From Arsukibacterium ikkense (GTDB lineage Bacteria > Pseudomonadota > Gammaproteobacteria > Enterobacterales > Alteromonadaceae), in contig NZ_LAHO01000004.1 of NCBI RefSeq assembly GCF_000987775.1, positions 1-64,000 of the forward strand: DNA of 64,000 nucleotides, written 5' to 3'. The notes under the pieces were generated by a model. The model saw only the letters and a list, made by a program, of their open reading frames with translations, was not told the origin of the DNA and made no database searches. Positions 5,732 through 14,007 of the stretch are shown piece after piece. Made by a program: the position numbers and the translations under genes. How positions within the stretch are numbered: position 1 is the stretch's first letter; each line of letters starts with the position of its first letter.

Positions 5732-6583
5732 CTATTTCTGGTAAGTCTTCAACAGCTCTCGCAGATCTGTAATCAGCTGCTCACCTTCGGTATAGGCCAG
5801 GCCATCTTCGGTTAAGGTATTTAAGCGGGTAACGCCATCGACACTGCCATGGCTGGACAAAAACTGCAAAATGGCCAGTGGATCGGCAGCCGTTAGTAAA
5901 TTGCGGCCTTGCAACACCGACACCATGGCAATAATACCCCAGGCGGCCCAGTTAGAAACGTCGGCCACTATCAACTCGTCGCACTGCGTAACGGCCGGGG
6001 TAATATTCAGCTGGCCCAGAAAAGCCGCCATATTACCCATGCCTATTTCATTGCCGCCATCGCCAATGCCTATGGTAGGGCAGGCGGCCTGGCTTAAAAA
6101 ATAGTCGAAGCTGGCGCAGCGCCCGGTAATGTCTTCACCGCGCATATTGGCGTAGCGGCCAGCGGCGGTAAAGCCTGGGCGTTCAATTGAAATAATCAGT
6201 TGCGGTTGCAGTTCGGCCAATGCCCGGGCGGCAACTGCCGGCAGGTTTTGTTGCTGGTTTACGCTAATTTGGTAGGTTCGGTACTGGCTGGCCAGCACCT
6301 GGCATAGCGGGTTGCCACTTACCAGCACCGGCCTGGCGCCCAGTTGCGTTAATAGCTGATACAGGGCAATAGCGCCTACCGGGCCATCGGTTTCAAAGGT
6401 GTCGAGTACCGGAAAACCGGTGCCAATTAACACGGTGCCACGGCATTGGTTAAGCAACCTGGCGGCGCGCAGGATGTAACCGGGCCGCAGCTGTTGCTGC
6501 AGCAGTTGCATGCCGCGTAAATTGCGCGCCACCAGCAGTTGTTCAATTTGCTGGCTAAGCTGTAGCAAGTCAGGGGTGGTCAT
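5732..6583 (-). CDS. DUF4392 protein, D-glutamate cyclase-type
   Basis: Belongs to the DUF4392 family (PF14336), the C-terminal half of mammalian D-glutamate cyclase DGLUCY, which converts D-glutamate to 5-oxo-D-proline. The 283 residues show GTVLIGTGFPV, ETDGPVGAIAL (about 68-78), LIISIERPG, NMRGEDITG and IGIGDGGNEIGMGN; the last is a glycine-rich loop characteristic of this family. The ATG at 6583 has an AGGAG 7 bases upstream and overlaps the pxpC stop by 14 bases; an in-frame ATG at 6601 is less likely. It is the fourth gene of the pxpABC operon. A separate DUF1445 protein, the other half of DGLUCY, is encoded at 11048-11842. The enzymatic role in bacteria is inferred from the context. 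Confidence 0.8.
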   Translation of the reverse strand: MTTPDLLQLSQQIEQLLVARNLRGMQLLQQQLRPGYILRAARLLNQCRGTVLIGTGFPVLDTFETDGPVGAIALYQLLTQLGARPVLVSGNPLCQVLASQYRTYQISVNQQQNLPAVAARALAELQPQLIISIERPGFTAAGRYANMRGEDITGRCASFDYFLSQAACPTIGIGDGGNEIGMGNMAAFLGQLNITPAVTQCDELIVADVSNWAAWGIIAMVSVLQGRNLLTAADPLAILQFLSSHGSVDGVTRLNTLTEDGLAYTEGEQLITDLRELLKTYQK

Positions 6584-7544
6584 CGGCTGCTCCTGCGGCA
6601 TTGATTGTGGCTAACAGCCGCTGATAGCGGGCCTGGTGCAGCAACAGCGCATTATGGGCTTGTTGCGGATCGATTTTAACAAACTGCAGCAGGGTACCGG
6701 CCGGCGCCTGCGCCAGTTGCCAGCAGTCGAGTGATAGTACGCTGCCGATTTTCGGGTAGCCGCCCAGCGTCTGGCGATCATTGAGCAGCACTATCGGCTG
6801 GCCGTCGGGCGGAATTTGCACCGCGCCATAGCAAATGCCCTCTGATAACAGGCTGTGGCTGGCGCACTGAATAGCCGGGCCGCTAAGTTTTACTCCCATT
6901 CGATCGGCCTGCGGCGTAACGGTATAGCGGTTGAGGTAAAAGCGCTGGCGCTGCACGCTACTAAACAGTTGCTGTTGATAGCCTTCAACAATACGCAGGC
7001 TAAGGCCGTTGCTGTAATTGAAGCCGGGCTGCAAGGCGGGCGCCAGCTGCCGGCCGGGCAGCGGGGCGCTGACGGTTATGGGCAGTATATCGCCGGCCTG
7101 CAGCTTGCCGCCGTTTTGCTGCAGGCCACCAATGCCTTCGCGCATAACGGTAGCGGTGCTGCCAAAGTGTGGCGTTAGCCCAAAGCCGCCGGCTACCGCC
7201 AGATAAGCCCGCAGCCCCTGGCTTACCATGCCAAGTTCAATAATATCGCCGGCTTGCACGCTATGGCTGCGCCACATGGCGGTGGGTTTACCATTAACGG
7301 TAAGGCTAAGGCTGGCACCGGTAACACAAAAGCTGCTGGCGCCATGCGCTTTAAGTTGCAGGCCGCCAATGCTGCACTCAATAACACTGGCGTTGGCGTT
7401 ATTGCCCAGCAGGGCGTTGGCCCAATTAGCTGAGCCTGCATCAAGCGGGCCACCGTTGGTCAGGCCGAGCTGGCTGTAGCCAAAGCGGCCCTGATCCTGA
7501 ATAAGGCTAAGTACGCCAGGGTTTACTACGCTAAAGTGGCTCAT
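6570..7544 (-). CDS. pxpC: 5-oxoprolinase subunit C (KipA-like)
   Basis: Subunit C of the prokaryotic ATP-dependent 5-oxoprolinase PxpABC, which opens 5-oxoproline (pyroglutamate) to glutamate in the cytoplasm. The 324 residues from the ATG at 7544 carry the carboxyltransferase-type (urea amidolyase-related) domain: NPGVLSLIQDQGRFGYSQLG at the start, NGGPLDAGSANWANALLGN, VTPQADRMGVKLSGP, and DGQPIVLLNDRQTLGGYPKIG near the C-terminal third. It overlaps pxpB by 4 bases (ATGA). A longer reading frame upstream of 7544 lies inside pxpB and is not family-like. Confidence 0.92.
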   Translation of the reverse strand: MSHFSVVNPGVLSLIQDQGRFGYSQLGLTNGGPLDAGSANWANALLGNNANASVIECSIGGLQLKAHGASSFCVTGASLSLTVNGKPTAMWRSHSVQAGDIIELGMVSQGLRAYLAVAGGFGLTPHFGSTATVMREGIGGLQQNGGKLQAGDILPITVSAPLPGRQLAPALQPGFNYSNGLSLRIVEGYQQQLFSSVQRQRFYLNRYTVTPQADRMGVKLSGPAIQCASHSLLSEGICYGAVQIPPDGQPIVLLNDRQTLGGYPKIGSVLSLDCWQLAQAPAGTLLQFVKIDPQQAHNALLLHQARYQRLLATINAAGAADDHP

Positions 7545-8233
7545 AGCTGGCCGCCCAAAGCTAAAAACTGCTGCTTGCTGATGGCGACAAACTGCACTTC
7601 GTCGCCTACTGCCAGCGGCATGGCCGGTTCGCTGTGCGGCTGAAACATCGGCGTGGGGCAAAGGCCTATCAGATTCCAGCCACCGGGCGATACCGCCGGA
7701 TACACCGCCGTTTGCCTGTCGGCAATAGCCACCGCACCGCGCGGCACTTTGGCCCTTGGCGTGGCAAGGCGCGGCATAGCCAGTTGCTCGGCTACTGCGC
7801 CAAGGTAGGCAAAACCGGGGGCAAAACCAATGGCATATACCTGATACCGCTGTTGCTGGTGCAGGGTAATCACTTCATCAATACTAAGCTGTTTGGTTTT
7901 GGCAATCAGGGCCAAATCGGGCCCGCTTTGCTCGCTGTAATAGACCGGTAGTTCGATACACCGCCCTGGCTGGTTATTGCCGGCGGTGAGGCTGCTTAAT
8001 GCCTGAGTAAGCAGCTGTTGCACCTGAAAATGATCACAACTAAAGGGGTTAAATACCACCATCACCGAGGCGTAAGAGGGCAGCAGTTCCAGCAAATGCG
8101 GGCCCAGGGCCTGGCGAATAAGCGGTGCCGCCTGGCGAACCAGGCCGGCAATATCGGCAGCCATTTTCTGCTCGAAATACACCATCACCGCGCTTTCGCC
8201 GGCAATGGTTAACTGATACAGCGCCTTGTTCAT
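7541..8233 (-). CDS. pxpB: 5-oxoprolinase subunit B (KipI-like)
   Basis: Subunit B of 5-oxoprolinase PxpABC. The 230-residue product from the ATG at 8233 has the carboxyltransferase C/D type fold signature: a beta-rich N-terminal part, then IELPVYYSEQSGPDLALIA, IGFAPGFAYLGAV, TPRAKVPRGAVAIADRQTAVYP and SPGGWNLIG. The last motifs are hallmarks of KipI/PxpB. It starts inside the pxpA stop (ATGA) and its own stop contains the pxpC start, so pxpA-B-C are translationally coupled. The Bacillus homologue KipI also inhibits the sporulation kinase KinA, a role that does not apply here. Confidence 0.92.
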   Translation of the reverse strand: MNKALYQLTIAGESAVMVYFEQKMAADIAGLVRQAAPLIRQALGPHLLELLPSYASVMVVFNPFSCDHFQVQQLLTQALSSLTAGNNQPGRCIELPVYYSEQSGPDLALIAKTKQLSIDEVITLHQQQRYQVYAIGFAPGFAYLGAVAEQLAMPRLATPRAKVPRGAVAIADRQTAVYPAVSPGGWNLIGLCPTPMFQPHSEPAMPLAVGDEVQFVAISKQQFLALGGQL

Positions 8234-8967
8234 ACCGCGTTGCTGCTTAGCAACTGACGAATTTGCACTACCTGCGCCACTGCGCCGGGGTTGTCGCCAT
8301 GCACACACAGGGTATCGGCGCGCAGTGCCAGCCGCTGGCCACTGGCCGTAGTAACGCTGCCATCGTTCAGCAGTTGGCTTACCTGTGCCAGCACGTCGTG
8401 GCCATGCAGCACAGCGCCGCTTTCGCTGCGTGCCGTTAGTTTGCCCTCGTCGGTATAGCGCCGGTCGGCAAAGGCTTCAAACAGCAGGGCCACACCCAGG
8501 GTAGCGGCCTGTTGCTGATGATTATGGCTGTTGCTGTCGGCCAGTAGCATCAGCTTTAATGGCTTATGGTAGCTGGCCATGGCCTGCAACACCGCTTGCC
8601 AGACTGCCGGTTTGCTCATCATGTCGTTATACAGGGCGCCGTGGGGTTTAACGTAACTGAGGCTTAAGCCCTGACACTGCGCCATGCCATCCAGCGCGGC
8701 AATTTGATAATGCAGCAGGTTAATAATTTCATTGTGCGAGCATTGCATGCTGCGCCGGCCAAAGCCGGTTAAGTCGGGGTAGGCCGGGTGAGCGCCAATG
8801 GCCACGCCATGCTGTTTGGCCAGTTGCAGGGTACGCTGCATGACATCGGGGTCGCCGGCATGAAAGCCGCAGGCAATATTAGCCTGGTCGATATACGGCA
8901 TCACCTGGCTGTCGAGGCCCATGGTCCAGCTGCCATAGCTTTCGCCTAAATCACAATTGAGTTGCAT
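8230..8967 (-). CDS. pxpA: 5-oxoprolinase subunit A (LamB/YcsF family)
   Basis: Subunit A of 5-oxoprolinase, a divergent TIM-barrel/deacetylase-like protein. The 245 residues start MQLNCDLGESYGSW, the family signature. They also contain IDQANIACGFHAGDP, GVAIGAHPAYPDLTGFGRR, VKPHGALYND and CVHGDNPGAV, which carry the conserved His/Asp metal-binding residues. It is the first gene of pxpA-pxpB-pxpC-DUF4392, with a GGAG sequence just upstream of the ATG. About 95 bases separate the start from the left end of the REP-associated transposase element, so that element lies in the promoter region of this operon. Confidence 0.94.
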   Translation of the reverse strand: MQLNCDLGESYGSWTMGLDSQVMPYIDQANIACGFHAGDPDVMQRTLQLAKQHGVAIGAHPAYPDLTGFGRRSMQCSHNEIINLLHYQIAALDGMAQCQGLSLSYVKPHGALYNDMMSKPAVWQAVLQAMASYHKPLKLMLLADSNSHNHQQQAATLGVALLFEAFADRRYTDEGKLTARSESGAVLHGHDVLAQVSQLLNDGSVTTASGQRLALRADTLCVHGDNPGAVAQVVQIRQLLSSNAV

Positions 8968-9060
8968 GCTGCCTCCTGTGGCGATGGGCCATCGCGCCGT
9001 GGAATAAATTATTCATGTTGTTTGGCTAATAAGCAATAGCCAGGCATAACCTATTAATAA

Positions 9061-9081
9061 TGGGGTCAGAGTAAAATTAAA
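9061..9081 (+). repeat. Left end motif of the RAYT element
   Basis: TGGGGTCAGAGTAAAATTA lies 46 bases before the transposase gene. Its inverted copies stand at 9821-9866 after the gene. Related motifs occur at 67-95, 432-484, 1291-1341 and 3675-3695. Confidence 0.85.
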
Positions 9082-9126
9082 TAAACCGGCTATACTTTTA
9101 CTATCCATTAACAAGGAGGTGCGGAC

Positions 9127-9825
9127 ATGGCGAGACTACCGAGAGTGCATCTGGCCGGGGTGCCGGAACATATAATTCAACGCGGCAATAACCGACAGCT
9201 ATGTTTTAGTAATGATGACGATTTCGCTGCTTATACACACTGGCTAGCGCAATATGCAGACACTTATCAGGTTGCTATTCATGCCTGGGTACTGATGACT
9301 AACCATGTGCATTTGTTATGTACTGCGGCAGACAACCAAGGAATAAGTTTGATGATGCAGAGTTTAGGCAGGCAGTACGTGCGTTATTTTAACCAGCGCT
9401 ATCAGCGTAGCGGTACTTTGTGGGAAGGGCGGTTTAAGTCCTGCTTGGTGCAGGAGGTGTATTATCTGCTGGCGGTGTATCGATATATTGAACTTAATCC
9501 GGTTCGGGCGGCGATGGTGCAAGCGCCGGCAGATTATCACTGGTCGAGCTATGGCAGTAATGCCTTAGGCCTGCCATCACGGCTATGTCAGCCACATCCG
9601 TGTTATCTGGCATTGGCAGACTCACTAAGTGAGCGGCACACCGTATACCAAAGTTTGTTTAGCCATGCCCTGGGCCCGGCGCTTCTAACAAGTATTCGTA
9701 GTAACGTAAACAAAGGTTTGGCTTTGGGTAATGATAAGTTCAGGCAGGAAATAGAGCAGTTAACGGGCAGGCGACAGCATGCCCGGCAAAGAGGGCGGCC
9801 AGCGGGCTGGCGGAAAAAAATTTAA
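9127..9825 (+). CDS. REP-associated tyrosine transposase (RAYT, Y1_Tnp)
   Basis: Single-strand DNA transposase of the IS200/IS605-like HUH superfamily (PF01797) that is usually domesticated with REP-type palindromes. The 232 residues begin MARLPRVHLAGVPEHIIQRG, the typical RAYT start. They contain the HUH motif as TNHVHLLC (about 59-66), the tyrosine region SLGRQYVRYFN (about 81-91) and GTLWEGRFKSCL, then YIELNPVRAAMV. AAGGAGGTG upstream of the ATG is a strong ribosome binding site. Unlike classic REPs, the motif here is an A/T-rich 19-mer in inverted orientation at both ends, and doubled at the right end, which suggests that the unit is or was mobile. It lies upstream of pxpA, divergently, and truncates a beta-propeller gene. 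Confidence 0.9.
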   Translation: MARLPRVHLAGVPEHIIQRGNNRQLCFSNDDDFAAYTHWLAQYADTYQVAIHAWVLMTNHVHLLCTAADNQGISLMMQSLGRQYVRYFNQRYQRSGTLWEGRFKSCLVQEVYYLLAVYRYIELNPVRAAMVQAPADYHWSSYGSNALGLPSRLCQPHPCYLALADSLSERHTVYQSLFSHALGPALLTSIRSNVNKGLALGNDKFRQEIEQLTGRRQHARQRGRPAGWRKKI

Positions 9826-9872
9826 TTTTACTCTGACCCCATTTATGTAATTTTACTCTGACCCCATTTATG
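9821..9872 (-). repeat. Right end motifs of the RAYT element, two tandem 26-base units
   Basis: TAATTTTACTCTGACCCCA occurs at 9823-9841 and 9848-9866, each followed by TTTATG. They are inverted copies of the left end at 9061. The first overlaps the transposase stop. The second is directly followed, in frame, by the beta-propeller gene fragment. Confidence 0.87.
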
Positions 9873-10126
9873 ATGTTACGCGGCTGGCAATACCGCTTAG
9901 CCGTTATGCATACGGGGTGGGCGAGCAGGTAAGTTTGCTGACACTGGAAGTAACCAGCAATGGCACTATGGATAAAATCGGCGAGCTGATTGCTGAATCC
10001 AGTGGCTATGTTACTGCCTGGGATGCCCGTACTGTGCTGGTAAACGATGATATCTACTTTGTGGTAGGTGACAGGGTGTTTCATAGCAACTGGCAGTTGC
10101 CAGAGCAGCTTATTACCCAGTATTAG
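9866..10126 (+). pseudogene. C-terminal remnant of a secreted beta-propeller protein
   Basis: An open frame runs out of the RAYT right end into DVTRLAIPLSRYAYGVGEQ and continues to ...DDIYFVVGDRVFHSNWQLPE, stopping at 10124-10126. The V-x-N-D-x-I-Y-x-V-x-x-x-x-V pattern resembles the last blade of the beta-propeller domain proteins of PF09826. This assignment is tentative. The rest of the gene is absent and is replaced by the transposase element. An internal ATG-type start at 9917 would give 69 residues, but without a signal peptide this is unlikely to be a functional gene. Confidence 0.5.
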
Positions 10127-10183
10127 CAGCGAGAACAGAGCGCTGGCCGGCTGGTCAGTGCGCTTTAGCAGTAATGGGGCTTA

Positions 10184-10678
10184 TCAGGTAAAGCTAGCGC
10201 GGATATTGGCGATAGTGATAAACAGTTTATTTGGGCTATCGGCAAAAGACGTAAAACCGTACTTTTGGTAAAACAGCCCTGCACCGTCTTTGGCGTCAAC
10301 AACCACTAACGGGAAGCCTACACTATCACTGGCCTGCAACAATTTTTGCATGGCATCCACTAACAACCATTCACCCAGGCGCTGGCCCTGATAACGTTGA
10401 TCTACCGCCAGTCGGGCAATCAGGCCGGCAGAAGTACTCGTTTGATGTTTTTTCTGTAATGTCGCTGGCATGGCCGCAAGATCTACCGGCGTCATGGTTA
10501 AGGTGTAAAATCCGGCAATATGGGCTGGCTGGGTTCTATCTTCCAGCACAAAGGTGCGGCTATTATCTTTTCTGGCTTGCTGGCCAGCCAGTAGCCTAAG
10601 ATAGTTGTTCAACGGCGCTACGCCACAATCAAAGCGACTGAGGTTGTGTTGAACCTTATCCAATAGTACCGATTGCAT
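10184..10678 (-). CDS. GNAT acetyltransferase toxin (TacT/AtaT-like)
   Basis: Toxin that, in studied relatives, acetylates the amino group of aminoacyl-tRNAs and blocks translation. The 164 residues have the family layout: LSRFDCGVAPLNNYL near the N terminus (the F-x-C-G...L-N-x-[YF]-L signature), IAGFYTLTM, LIARLAVDQRYQGQRLGEWLL (the acetyl-CoA loop with Q-x-x-x-L-G), VVVDAKDGAGLFYQKYGF with the catalytic-position tyrosine. It follows the DUF1778 antitoxin immediately; the start is the ATG at 10678, two bases after the antitoxin stop. Confidence 0.9.
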   Translation of the reverse strand: MQSVLLDKVQHNLSRFDCGVAPLNNYLRLLAGQQARKDNSRTFVLEDRTQPAHIAGFYTLTMTPVDLAAMPATLQKKHQTSTSAGLIARLAVDQRYQGQRLGEWLLVDAMQKLLQASDSVGFPLVVVDAKDGAGLFYQKYGFTSFADSPNKLFITIANIRASFT

Positions 10679-10680
10679 CA

Positions 10681-10950
10681 CTAATCTTGGGTGCCATAAC
10701 GATTATAGGCAGCTTTTAATTTTGTGTTGGCGGTAACGGGTTTATCCAGTTCATGCATCAGCAGCATGGCATCCCGCGCCGATAGTTTTAGGGTTTGTTC
10801 ACGCTCAATAATCATTTTGGCTTTTTCCACTGCAGCACTTAACACGAAAGCGTTAATACTGGGTATACCCGCTATAGCAGCCGCTTGCGACAGTAGGTCT
10901 TGAGTAGTACTGTCAACCCTGGCGGTAATTCTTGGCGATGCGCTTGTCAT
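10681..10950 (-). CDS. DUF1778 ribbon-helix-helix antitoxin (TacA-like)
   Basis: Antitoxin and autorepressor of the acetyltransferase module, 89 residues. PRITARVDSTTQDLLSQAAAIA then NAFVLSAAVEKAKMIIE forms the DUF1778 ribbon-helix-helix. LSARDAMLLMHELDKPV is the conserved toxin-neutralising segment. A good AGGAG lies upstream of the ATG at 10950, and two related palindromes further upstream (10965-10979 and 11017-11041) are likely operators. It is located between the RAYT element and the DUF1445 gene, inside what may once have been a contiguous metabolic cluster. Confidence 0.9.
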   Translation of the reverse strand: MTSASPRITARVDSTTQDLLSQAAAIAGIPSINAFVLSAAVEKAKMIIEREQTLKLSARDAMLLMHELDKPVTANTKLKAAYNRYGTQD

Positions 10951-10964
10951 CGGTTAGCTCCTAA

Positions 10965-11041
10965 GTGCCAAATTGTCACATGGCTGCATGTTGCACGTTA
11001 TTGCTGGAAATATCAAGCTGCGTGCCAAATTGGCACGCAGC
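10965..11041. promoter_or_regulatory. Paired palindromes, probable TacA-type operator
   Basis: GTGCCAAATTGTCAC (10965-10979) and the perfect palindrome 11017-11041 with core CGTGCCAAATTGGCACG share GTGCCAAATTG. They lie between the antitoxin start and the end of the DUF1445 gene. The right palindrome (12-base arms, 1-base centre) could double as a stem at the DUF1445 3' end, although it lacks a T-run. Confidence 0.65.
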
Positions 11042-11047
11042 CAGGCG

Positions 11048-11842
11048 CTACAATATTGCCAGTTTGCTATTTGGTAAGTCTAACACCAGCATATGGCCGG
11101 GGCTGTGGGTAATGCAAAAGTCTAGCTTGGCATTGGCGATGGCCACTTGCGGGGTAACGCCGCAGGCCCAGAATACCGGTACTTCGCCTGGCTTAATGCT
11201 TACGGCATCACCAAAGTCGGGTTGATCAATATGGTTAATACCGATAGCCGCCGGATCGCCGAAATGCACCGGCGCACCGTGCACTTGCGGAAAACGTGAG
11301 CATATCTGAATGGCCCGGATGGCATCGGCCGGTTTCATCGGCCGCATACTGACTACCATACCACCGTGAAATACGCCGGCCGGGGTGCAGGCGAGGTTGG
11401 TGCGATACATTGGCACATTAACTTTTTCTGTGATGTTGCGAATTTCCAGGCCATCGGCCAGCAGCGATTCTTCAAACGAAAACGAGCAGCCAATTAAAAA
11501 GGTCACCAGATCATCACGCCAGACGTGGCGCACGTCGGCTACCTCGTCGGTTAGTTGACCCTGTTGAAAAATGCGATATTTGGGTAAGTCGCTACGAATG
11601 TCCAGCTGCTGTGCCAGCGCCGGCATGTCGGTTGCGCCCGGCGTGGCCGCCATACCCAGCAATGGGCAGGGCTTGGGATTAAAATGGCAAAACTGCAGAA
11701 AATCGGCCGCATAGTGTTTAGGCAGAATGGCCATATTGGCCTGCACAAAACCTGGCGCTAAACCCGAGGTGGTGCCGCTAAACTGGCCGCTGCGGCAACG
11801 TTGCCGTAATTGCAGCGGGCTTAGGTGTTGCATATTTTGCAT
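11048..11842 (-). CDS. DUF1445 protein, D-glutamate cyclase-type / putative hydro-lyase
   Basis: Member of PF07286 (DUF1445), annotated in databases as putative hydro-lyase and forming the N-terminal half of mammalian DGLUCY. The 264 residues, from the ATG at 11842 with an AAGGAG 8 bases before it, show [66 protein letters not shown] and [11 protein letters not shown]. The last two are strong family signatures. It begins 11 bases after the recG stop, so it is probably co-transcribed with recG. The DUF4392 partner is encoded 4.5 kb away; the two proteins may act together on D-glutamate. This is inference. Confidence 0.87.
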   Translation of the reverse strand: MQNMQHLSPLQLRQRCRSGQFSGTTSGLAPGFVQANMAILPKHYAADFLQFCHFNPKPCPLLGMAATPGATDMPALAQQLDIRSDLPKYRIFQQGQLTDEVADVRHVWRDDLVTFLIGCSFSFEESLLADGLEIRNITEKVNVPMYRTNLACTPAGVFHGGMVVSMRPMKPADAIRAIQICSRFPQVHGAPVHFGDPAAIGINHIDQPDFGDAVSIKPGEVPVFWACGVTPQVAIANAKLDFCITHSPGHMLVLDLPNSKLAIL

Positions 11843-11853
11843 TGGTTGCTCCT

Positions 11854-13935
11854 TCAGGCGTTGCCATAAATGTCTTTGTTGGCCAGCCAGCGTCGGATCA
11901 GTTGCAGGCTGGCCGCCTGATCCTGCTGCCACAAGGTTGCCGCCAGCTGACGGGCATGCGGAATAAGCTCCGCGTCGCGGCTGATATCGGCAATTTTAAA
12001 CTGCAGTAAGCCGGTCTGGCGGGTGCCGAGTAGCTCACCAGGGCCGCGAATTTCCAAATCGCGCTGGGCAATGACAAAGCCGTCGTTGGAGTCGCGCAGT
12101 ACGCTAAGCCTGGCCTGAGCCGTTTTAGATAAAGGCGCATGATACAACAAGACGCAATGCGATACCGCGCTGCCACGGCCCACCCGGCCGCGTAACTGGT
12201 GTAACTGAGCCAGGCCGAGGCGCTCGGGATTTTCAATAATCATTAAACTGGCATTGGGCACATCTACCCCCACTTCTATCACCGTGGTGGCCACCAGTAA
12301 ATCCAGTTCTCCCCGACTAAAGCGGGCCATAATATCTTGTTTTTCTGTGCTTTTCAGCCGGCCATGCACCAGGGCGATGTTCAGCTCTGGCAAGGCGACG
12401 GCCAGGCTGGCGGCGGTGTCTTCGGCGGCCTGACATTGCAGTACTTCGGATTCTTCAATTAAGGTGCATACCCAGTACACCTGGCGTTTATGCTGTACCA
12501 CGCCATTGCGTACCCGCTCGATAACGTCGCTGCGCCGGCTGTCGGGTATGGCCACGGTAGTAACCGGGGTGCGACCGGGTGGCAGCTCGTCGATAACAGA
12601 GGTATCCAGATCCGCATAGGCTGTCATGGCCAGGGTGCGCGGAATGGGGGTGGCGGTCATTACCAGCTGGTGCGGGTATACCCCGGCCATACCGCCTTTT
12701 TCCCGCAGCGCCAAACGCTGGTGTACGCCAAAGCGGTGCTGCTCGTCAATAATAATCAGCGCCAGCCTGGCAAAGCTGACACTTTGCTGAAATAAGGCGT
12801 GGGTGCCCAGCACCATCTGGGCGCTACCATCGGCCAGTTGGCTAAGTACCTGCTCACGCGCCTTACCCTTGGTTTTGCCGCCCAGCCAGGCCACAGTGAT
12901 GCCAAGGGGGCTGAACCAGTTATTGAAATTAGTGGCATGTTGTTCGGCCAACAGCTCAGTAGGGGCCATTAACGCCACCTGATACCCCTGGCTAATCGCG
13001 GTTAAGGCTGCCAGTGCCGCTACCAGCGTTTTACCCGAGCCGACATCACCCTGCACCAGCCGTAGCATGGGTAAGGGGTTGGCCAGATCAGTGCGCAGTT
13101 CGGCCACGACCCGTTGCTGGGCAGCGGTTAACTGAAACGGCAAGCTGGCTAAAAATGTCTGCTCAGGCCCGGGATTATGGGGCAGGGCAATGGCGCGTTG
13201 TTGCTGGCTTTGGCTGCGCAGCTGGTACATGCTGAGCTGCTGCGCCACCAGTTCTTCCAAAATCAGCCGTTGCTGCGCCGGGTGGCGGCCCAGCTCCAGC
13301 AGGCTGAGCTGAGCATCCGGCGGTGGCCGGTGAATATAAAGCAGTGCCTCGGCCAATGACCAGGGCGAGCTGAGTAAGGTGGCGGGTAAGTATTCTGCCG
13401 GTGCATAGCGCTGCAGGTATTCCAGGGCGGTGTCGGTAAGTTTGCGCCAGCTGGCTTGTTTTATGCCCTCGGTAGTGGGGTACACCGGGGTGAGGGTTTC
13501 GGCCACCGGCGTGAGTTGTTCATCTTGTTGCAGCCGGTATTCCGGGTGCAGCATTTCAACCCCGCGCATGCCGCGTTTTACTTCACCAAATAGCCGCAAT
13601 ATAACGCCCGGTGTCACTGCATTTTTTTGGGCGGCACTAAAATGAAAAAAACGGCAGGTTAAGGTGCCGCTGCCATCGGCTACTTTTATCAGCCAGCTGC
13701 GTCTTTTGCCAAACTGAATATCGCTGCTGAGCACTTGTGCCTGCACTGTGGCATGCATGGCGGGCATTAAATCGGCGATAGGATAAATGCGGGTGCGGTC
13801 TTCGTAGCGCAGCGGTAAGTGAAACAGTAAATCCTGAATACTGGCAATACCCAATTTTTCCAGACGCTGCGCCACTTTGGCGCCGACACCTTTAATCAGG
13901 TTAATGCTAAGGTTATCCAGTTTGGTTTGCGACAA
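11854..13935 (-). CDS. recG: ATP-dependent DNA helicase RecG
   Basis: Branch-migration helicase that remodels stalled forks and Holliday junctions. The 693 residues match the family. They include the N-terminal wedge/OB region with LPLRYEDRT, Walker [13 protein letters not shown] (motif II), [14 protein letters not shown] (motif III), and [10 protein letters not shown] (motif VI), ending in the conserved TRQTG...FKIADI region. It sits downstream of spoT as in E. coli, but with ridA and a solute-binding protein gene in the place of trmH. A 72-base gap separates it from the upstream gene. Confidence 0.97.
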   Translation of the reverse strand: MSQTKLDNLSINLIKGVGAKVAQRLEKLGIASIQDLLFHLPLRYEDRTRIYPIADLMPAMHATVQAQVLSSDIQFGKRRSWLIKVADGSGTLTCRFFHFSAAQKNAVTPGVILRLFGEVKRGMRGVEMLHPEYRLQQDEQLTPVAETLTPVYPTTEGIKQASWRKLTDTALEYLQRYAPAEYLPATLLSSPWSLAEALLYIHRPPPDAQLSLLELGRHPAQQRLILEELVAQQLSMYQLRSQSQQQRAIALPHNPGPEQTFLASLPFQLTAAQQRVVAELRTDLANPLPMLRLVQGDVGSGKTLVAALAALTAISQGYQVALMAPTELLAEQHATNFNNWFSPLGITVAWLGGKTKGKAREQVLSQLADGSAQMVLGTHALFQQSVSFARLALIIIDEQHRFGVHQRLALREKGGMAGVYPHQLVMTATPIPRTLAMTAYADLDTSVIDELPPGRTPVTTVAIPDSRRSDVIERVRNGVVQHKRQVYWVCTLIEESEVLQCQAAEDTAASLAVALPELNIALVHGRLKSTEKQDIMARFSRGELDLLVATTVIEVGVDVPNASLMIIENPERLGLAQLHQLRGRVGRGSAVSHCVLLYHAPLSKTAQARLSVLRDSNDGFVIAQRDLEIRGPGELLGTRQTGLLQFKIADISRDAELIPHARQLAATLWQQDQAASLQLIRRWLANKDIYGNA

Positions 13936-14007
13936 AGCGAGCTCGAACCCTGTTTGATGGTGTTTTAGTGTAAACCGGTAAATAGCTCAGGCAAAGTATT
14001 AATCTGC

